From: Verrucomicrobia bacterium UBA2970
Lineage (GTDB): Bacteria; Verrucomicrobiota; Verrucomicrobiia; Limisphaerales; AAA164-E04
Direction of reading: 5' to 3'
Assembly (NCBI GenBank): GCA_002348345.1
Contig: DEAY01000221.1
Coordinates: forward strand, 1 to 10,287
DNA: 10,287 nt
Below, in pieces: positions 6,460-10,287 of this stretch. Made by a program: the position numbers and the translations under genes. The stretch's first letter is position 1; the number at the start of each line of letters is the position of its first letter. The notes beneath the pieces were generated by a model. The model did not search any database, had not been told where the DNA came from, and was given only the letters and a program-made list of their open reading frames with translations.

Positions 6460-7911
6460 TCAGCGGAGCGTCCGACGCTCTGGTGCGCGGGACGACGGTT
6501 TCCTCTCGACAAGCGCGAACTCCGATCCACCCCACTGAACGGTGAGCCTGATAAAGTGCTCAGGCAGGTCATGAACCGAGTAGACCGTCCTCGCGGTCAC
6601 CTCAACCATATTGTCACGGTCCGGCTCAACCGTCACTTGAACCCCCCCCGGTCCGACACCTTGCTCCGACCACTCCTTCATGTCACGAGAGGCCTCCAAT
6701 CGATAGCTGAGATCGGCGGTCCCGGCACGCCAGTGAAAGCTGAGGCCATGCTGGCGCTCATGATTCTCCTTCCTTTGAGTGAGAAAACTCGTCAGGAGAC
6801 CTCCCCTTCGATTGGGAAGAAAAGGAGCGAGATCAAACGCATATTCCAACGCATTCACCAACCCATCCTCATCCGGATCCATCACCGGATCCGTCCGGGA
6901 AGAAGGACTCTCTCGATGGAAAACCCTCTGGCTCCATTCTCCATACCGAACACATCGCCGATCCAGGGCCACATCCCATGGTTGACTGCCCTTGACCAGG
7001 ATTTCCTGCGGCCCGCTCCCGTCAAAATCTCCCCGACTCACCGCATGCCCCCCTTTTCCTGCACCCGCATTGGTTCCCGTATCGGCCCAGTAAACCTTCC
7101 GAGCCGGAATATCCAACTCCAAGCCGTGCGGGGTATCGAGCCCGGAGTAAAGGAGTTGAACTCGCGGATGGTCAACCCGGATGACCTCATCGGCCAACTC
7201 CGAAAGAGGACAGCGATAGACTCGACCTTCATTCCGATCCACCCAGTAAAGCATTCCGCCCACGGGATCCACTTTCACCCCCCTCACCTCATTGTTCCCA
7301 TTCAGGAGCTTCGTGCGATGGGACCCGTCGCGTCGTGATCGGTAGATCGCACCGCCTCCATATTCACCCCAATAAAGCCATCCATTGTCCCCATCCCAAT
7401 CCATGAAATAAGGTCCGGACGCGGCAGCCTCTTCGATCAAGATTTCCGTCGCCGCCCCATCCGGGAAGATGGCTCCGATATGCCGACGATTTCGGTCGCA
7501 CCAGAGGAGTTCACGTCGCTTCCCCGACCAAAACAAATCGGCGGGAAAGGAAGACCGCCCTCCGATCCGGTGAAGCACTTCGGCCTTCGTCCCATCAAAC
7601 TTTGCCCTCAAGATTCGGTCTGCCCCATTGTCTGCCCAGAAGATCTCCTCTCCAACGGAGTCAATGGCAATCCCACGGACGTTGGTCCCGGCGGAGGAGA
7701 CTTGGCCTGAAAGGTGAATGACTTCCGCCACCCCGCCGTGGAATCCCGATCTCTTGAGCTCCCCGGAGCCTCTGTCTGAAAAGTAAATGCCCCCTGCCTC
7801 CAATGGGCCCGCCACTAAAACGATGAAGCCGCTCCCGAGCGTCAGGGCGGTCTTCATCCAAATCACAAATCGTTTTCTTCTCACAACCCCTTGCTCTAAT
7901 CGAATCCACAT
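6460..7911 (-). CDS. Exported YWTD (LDL-receptor class B) beta-propeller protein
   Basis: This 483-residue protein carries repeats of the LDL-receptor class B type, with strands of the form 'YW(A/V)D...I.R...DG....L'. They include 'IYFSDRGSGELKRSGFHG' (42-59), 'IFWADNGADRILRAKFDG' (90-107), 'LLWCDRNRRHIGAIFPDG' (135-152), 'LYWGEYGGGAIYRSRRDG' (179-196), 'LYWVDRNEGRVYR' (221-233) and 'VYWADTGTNAG' (273-283). Together they would form a six-bladed propeller. After it comes a Ca-binding-like 'DPDEDGLVNALEYAFDLAP' segment (345-363), then a beta domain with 'YRLEASRDMKEWSE' (403-416), an arrangement common at the C-terminus of secreted verrucomicrobial proteins. The N-terminus holds a basic stretch (RRKR at 11-14) and a hydrophobic run (about 21-36), giving a signal peptide ending near LEA-GG. 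The start could also be a GTG at residue 10 or the ATG at residue 19. It is the last gene of the sulfatase operon. Propellers of this type usually bind proteins or glycans; no ligand can be named. Confidence 0.82.
   Translation of the reverse strand: MWIRLEQGVVRRKRFVIWMKTALTLGSGFIVLVAGPLEAGGIYFSDRGSGELKRSGFHGGVAEVIHLSGQVSSAGTNVRGIAIDSVGEEIFWADNGADRILRAKFDGTKAEVLHRIGGRSSFPADLFWSGKRRELLWCDRNRRHIGAIFPDGAATEILIEEAAASGPYFMDWDGDNGWLYWGEYGGGAIYRSRRDGSHRTKLLNGNNEVRGVKVDPVGGMLYWVDRNEGRVYRCPLSELADEVIRVDHPRVQLLYSGLDTPHGLELDIPARKVYWADTGTNAGAGKGGHAVSRGDFDGSGPQEILVKGSQPWDVALDRRCVRYGEWSQRVFHRESPSSRTDPVMDPDEDGLVNALEYAFDLAPFLPNRRGGLLTSFLTQRKENHERQHGLSFHWRAGTADLSYRLEASRDMKEWSEQGVGPGGVQVTVEPDRDNMVEVTARTVYSVHDLPEHFIRLTVQWGGSEFALVERKPSSRAPERRTLR
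6466..6480. repeat. Perfect 6-bp inverted repeat at the convergent gene ends
   Basis: GAGCGT and ACGCTC flank a three-base CCG loop inside the last codons of the YWTD gene, about 20 bases after the CotH stop. A transcript from either side would form this hairpin, which could help stop convergent transcription. No run of T follows on either strand, so it does not qualify as a standard intrinsic terminator. Confidence 0.3.
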
Positions 7912-7925
7912 CCGCTCTCAACGAA

Positions 7926-7940
7926 CGGGCCAATGGCCCG
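7926..7940 (-). terminator. Hairpin between the hydratase and YWTD genes (attenuator or weak terminator)
   Basis: A perfect 6-bp stem, CGGGCC / GGCCCG with a three-base loop, lies in the 50-bp gap, starting 21 bases after the hydratase stop and ending about 14 bases before the YWTD start. Read on the minus strand, it is followed by TTCGTT rather than a full U tract, so partial termination, mRNA processing or 3'-end protection is more likely than complete termination. It could lower expression of the YWTD gene relative to the two genes upstream. Confidence 0.35.
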
Positions 7941-7961
7941 AAACCTTGTCCAGTCTTTCCT

Positions 7962-8750
7962 TTACAACTCAACAAACCGAGCTGAGACGGCTCCGATTTG
8001 ATCCAGCCGCGCTTCGATCCGATCACCTGATTCCACACGAATCAGCTCAACCGGAGACCCGGGGATCACCATGTCACCCGTCTTCAACGGAACCCCCTCG
8101 CGAAGCCGCCGGTTTGCAAGCCAACGGAGGGAAGTCAATGGCCCTCCCATGATCTCTTCGCCCAGTCCGCTTGCTTCGCACACATCATTCCGTCTCAGGG
8201 AAACCTCGAGCCGATTCCATCCCAAGCCAGGTTTGGGTCGTTGTCTTGGACCGACGACCAATCCGGCATGGATCCCGTTCGAAGCGATCAATTCCTGGAT
8301 GGTCGGAGGCGCGAACCAAAAGTGATAGTGATGGAGTTCGATCCCGGGTGCCACAAAATCAACGGCGCCACGTAACTCATCCTCATCCTCAATTTCCTCA
8401 ACCAAATCACGCCCCAGTCCCATCACGAACTCCGGTTCGACGGCGGGTTGATGATAATCCCCCCAATTGAGAGACCCCCCGGAATCATGAATTTCCGATG
8501 CGAAGAGCCGGGCGTAGATCGGTTCCGACAAACCAAACTGTTCGCGAATGGCCCGGCTCGTACAACCTACCTTGTAGCCGGTGACCGCCTCACCCCCTGC
8601 CACCCGCTTGGCGGCGATCAACTCTTGAACAAGGTAGGCATCCTCGATCGAGATTCGATCCATATTCAGCGGGGTCGCCAGAGGATCTCGAGCAACATGA
8701 TCACTCCCGAAAAAACCAACGTAGGCATTCAAATCCATCTCCGCCCTCAT
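7962..8750 (-). CDS. FAH-superfamily hydratase, 2-keto-4-pentenoate hydratase-like
   Basis: This 262-residue cytoplasmic protein belongs to the fumarylacetoacetate hydrolase superfamily, closest by motif to the MhpD / HpaH / 4-oxalocrotonate decarboxylase branch. These enzymes act on 2-hydroxy-dienoates or 2-keto acids with a divalent metal. The presumed metal ligands are E105 and E107 in 'AVEPEFVMGLGRDL' and E138 in 'GIELHHY'. Other branch motifs are 'GYKVGCTS' (58-65), 'SNGIHAGLVVGP', 'MGGPLTSLRWLAN' and 'LKTGDMVIPGSP'. The length fits the usual 260 residues. There is no signal peptide. The ATG at 8750 comes three bases after the sulfatase stop, so translation is probably coupled; the ATG at 8738, preceded by GGGCGGAG, is an alternative. 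The substrate is uncertain. The link with a sulfatase suggests a sugar- or aromatic-acid-derived keto acid, but that is inference. Confidence 0.88.
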   Translation of the reverse strand: MRAEMDLNAYVGFFGSDHVARDPLATPLNMDRISIEDAYLVQELIAAKRVAGGEAVTGYKVGCTSRAIREQFGLSEPIYARLFASEIHDSGGSLNWGDYHQPAVEPEFVMGLGRDLVEEIEDEDELRGAVDFVAPGIELHHYHFWFAPPTIQELIASNGIHAGLVVGPRQRPKPGLGWNRLEVSLRRNDVCEASGLGEEIMGGPLTSLRWLANRRLREGVPLKTGDMVIPGSPVELIRVESGDRIEARLDQIGAVSARFVEL

Positions 8751-8753
8751 GGT

Positions 8754-10127
8754 CTAGCGCGCCGGACGGGTATTGTTGGCCTGGTTGCGACTCTGCCGTT
8801 CCAAAGCCATCATCTCCGTTTCATCACCTCCATCACCTTGACGCCGCATCCACCCCTCCAATCTTGACCGGAGCGACGCCATGTCAGATGCATAGCGTGG
8901 CTGACTGGCAAGATTGTTCCGTTCCAGCGGGTCTGTGGCGAGGTCATACAGCTCGAATTCCGGACGATGGCGATAGGCGTGGACCAGTCGGGCCGCCACG
9001 GCATCCCCCGCATTTGCCTTTTCTTCCATGGAAATAAAGTAGGGCTTGGTCATTGCGGCATTCGAGAACGTCGTTTGGTGATGGAGGTTCCAGATGAGTT
9101 TGAAACGGTCACCACGAATGGATCGAATGGCAAACTTCGGCGACCCGTTGTTGATCCCACGAGTCGTCATGATGCCGAAAACATAGTCCTTATGCCGATT
9201 CGATTCCCCCTTCAAGACCGGCACAAAACTTCGTCCGTCGAGCCCGTCAACGGGACCGCCGCCGGCCAATTCAACCAAGGTCGGTACCACATCGACATAC
9301 TCGACCATGGCGGCGCTCAGACTCCCTGCGGTCACACGCCCCGGCCACCGGACCAGCATCGCCGACTGCAGACCACTGTCGTAACAGGTCCATTTGGCAA
9401 AAGGAAACGCATTACCCTGTTCCGAGACCACCATCACCAAGGTATTGTCGCGCAAGCCATGCCGCTCCAGAAGCGCCAAAATCTCGCCCACCTGAGTATC
9501 AAAATAGGTGATCTCTGCCAGGTATCGGGTGAAGTGCTCACGGACGACAGGCGTATCGACAATGTAGGGCGGAAGTTTGACGCTCGCGGCCTGGTATTGC
9601 GAGGGATCCCCCTTCGTCCACGGAAGATGGGGCTCATTGGAACAGGCAAAGAGAGAGAACGGTTGACCCGACGCGGCCGATTCCCGGAACAACCGGTCTA
9701 CGGCTTTCATATTTGGATTTTTTCCGCCACCGAGGGATTCGAAAGGAAACACCTCCGGAGGACTAAAATGCCTCTTTCCGGTATGGGCCACGCGATAGCC
9801 TAATGGTTTCAGGTAATGAACCACGCTCTTGACATCCGGATACGCCATGGCGTGGTTCGGATACGCGCCACTCTTCACCGGATAAAGGCCGGTATAGAGA
9901 TTGTGACGAGTCGGAGAGCACATTGGGGCGGCTTGAAAACAGCGTTCGAACCGCATGCCTTCCAAGGCCAGTCGATCGAGATTCGGCGTGTGGGCCTGCC
10001 CTCCATAACAACCGATATCACGGTAGGTGCAGTCGTCGGAAATAATGAAGAGCAAGTTGGGTTGTTCCGCAGCCACTCCCCACTGAAGGACGACCAAAAG
10101 ATGGAGTCGGATCAAACGAAGCCACAT
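8754..10127 (-). CDS. Exported S1-family sulfatase with formylglycine-type Cys motif
   Basis: This 457-residue protein is a type I sulfatase that hydrolyses sulfate esters (or N-sulfate) in the periplasm or outside the cell. Visible active-site parts are the metal-binding 'ISDD' (D31, D32), the CSPTR motif at 70-74 whose C70 is converted to formylglycine by a maturation enzyme not in this window, 'HTGKRHF' (K118, H120) and 'NEPHLPW' (H167). A late metal motif appears as 'SEQGNAFPFAKW' (E236, Q237, K245) in place of the usual Asp-Asn/His pair. The C-terminal 'FELYDLATDPLERNNLA' is typical of the family. The start at 10127 gives a clean signal peptide (hydrophobic about 5-16, VAA-EQ near 19-21). 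The frame remains open back to 10274, but those 49 residues lack any family sequence and would precede the signal peptide. It is the first gene of a probable operon with the hydratase and YWTD genes. The substrate is unknown. Confidence 0.92.
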   Translation of the reverse strand: MWLRLIRLHLLVVLQWGVAAEQPNLLFIISDDCTYRDIGCYGGQAHTPNLDRLALEGMRFERCFQAAPMCSPTRHNLYTGLYPVKSGAYPNHAMAYPDVKSVVHYLKPLGYRVAHTGKRHFSPPEVFPFESLGGGKNPNMKAVDRLFRESAASGQPFSLFACSNEPHLPWTKGDPSQYQAASVKLPPYIVDTPVVREHFTRYLAEITYFDTQVGEILALLERHGLRDNTLVMVVSEQGNAFPFAKWTCYDSGLQSAMLVRWPGRVTAGSLSAAMVEYVDVVPTLVELAGGGPVDGLDGRSFVPVLKGESNRHKDYVFGIMTTRGINNGSPKFAIRSIRGDRFKLIWNLHHQTTFSNAAMTKPYFISMEEKANAGDAVAARLVHAYRHRPEFELYDLATDPLERNNLASQPRYASDMASLRSRLEGWMRRQGDGGDETEMMALERQSRNQANNTRPAR

Positions 10128-10287
10128 TCCCGAACATGAACACTGATCCCGAGGTCCGTTCAAGACAAAAGGAACGCCCCGCCCCGGATCAGTCGCTCCC
10201 GGGGCCTGGGAGAATGGAATGGAGATTCGAACCAAAATCGGATCAAACGCCCAAGCATCCATTCCCCTGATCACCCCTCAACGGCCC
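10128..10287. promoter_or_regulatory. Leader region of the sulfatase operon with inverted repeats
   Basis: These 160 bases lie upstream of the sulfatase start and reach the window edge, so they should contain the operon's promoter. I could not pick out a convincing -35/-10 pair. Two inverted repeats stand out. ACTGATCC at 10142-10149 is matched by GGATCAGT at 10186-10193, 36 bases apart. CCCCGG at 10182-10187 is matched by CCGGGG at 10199-10204 around an 11-base loop. The two share bases, so they could form alternative structures, or the first could be an operator. There is no in-frame stop here, but nothing looks coding. Confidence 0.3.

Noticed and set aside
8967..9803. 278-codon plus-strand ORF antisense to the sulfatase
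   Set aside because: The sulfatase active-site motifs on the other strand are unambiguous. This frame is rich in Arg, Pro and Gly and has no motif.
10128..10274. 49-residue N-terminal extension of the sulfatase
   Set aside because: It would place the signal peptide internally. The ATG at 10127 gives a standard exported sulfatase.
1..10287. tRNA, rRNA, CRISPR, transposon ends or phage genes
   Set aside because: I looked for cloverleaf-like segments, regularly spaced repeats, and transposase or integrase motifs on both strands and saw none.

Overview
The window looks like a piece of a Verrucomicrobiota genome, or a close relative within the Planctomycetes-Verrucomicrobia group. Three things suggest this: many exported proteins encoded close together; a C-terminal 'DPDEDGLVNALEYAF' segment, a type common in secreted verrucomicrobial proteins; and a gene set of S1 sulfatase, CotH-like protein, SMP-30 family lactonase and LDL-receptor-type YWTD propeller that is common in marine or polysaccharide-degrading members. 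The assignment rests on recognised motifs, not on a search. No rRNA, tRNA, CRISPR array, insertion sequence or transposase was seen.

Left edge (1-1021, minus strand). The 5' part of a uracil-DNA glycosylase gene (ung) runs off the window. It is overlapped by 8 bp by the 3' end of an ORF that begins as an exported transglutaminase-like protein. That ORF loses its family resemblance near position 400, just after the catalytic-Cys segment, and ends in about 45 unrelated residues. The last ~400 bases have a more GC-rich third-codon pattern, and the Ung protein looks gammaproteobacterial. This points to a recombination junction or an assembly chimera at about 392-412.

Centre (1109-6444, plus strand). 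A short divergent promoter region leads into a secreted M3-family metallopeptidase (Dcp-like), then after 49 bp a cytoplasmic SMP-30/gluconolactonase-family propeller. A 418-bp gap with no convincing gene follows, then an exported CotH-family protein.

Right part (6460-10127, minus strand). This reads as an operon in the order exported S1 sulfatase, FAH-superfamily 2-keto-4-pentenoate-hydratase-like enzyme (3 bp after the sulfatase stop), then an exported YWTD propeller protein 50 bp further on. A perfect hairpin lies in that last gap. The operon converges on the CotH gene with only 15 bp between stops.

How the genes might work together (inference): a sulfatase that desulfates an extracellular substrate, a ketoacid hydratase-type enzyme and a lactonase-type enzyme fit catabolism of sulfated sugars or other polymers. 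The M3 peptidase could act on peptides, and the two propeller or CotH proteins would act in the periplasm or at the surface. No substrate can be read from the sequence. The families are all known. The most unusual points are the chimeric left end, the sulfatase and CotH motif variants, and the possible intergenic regulatory structures.
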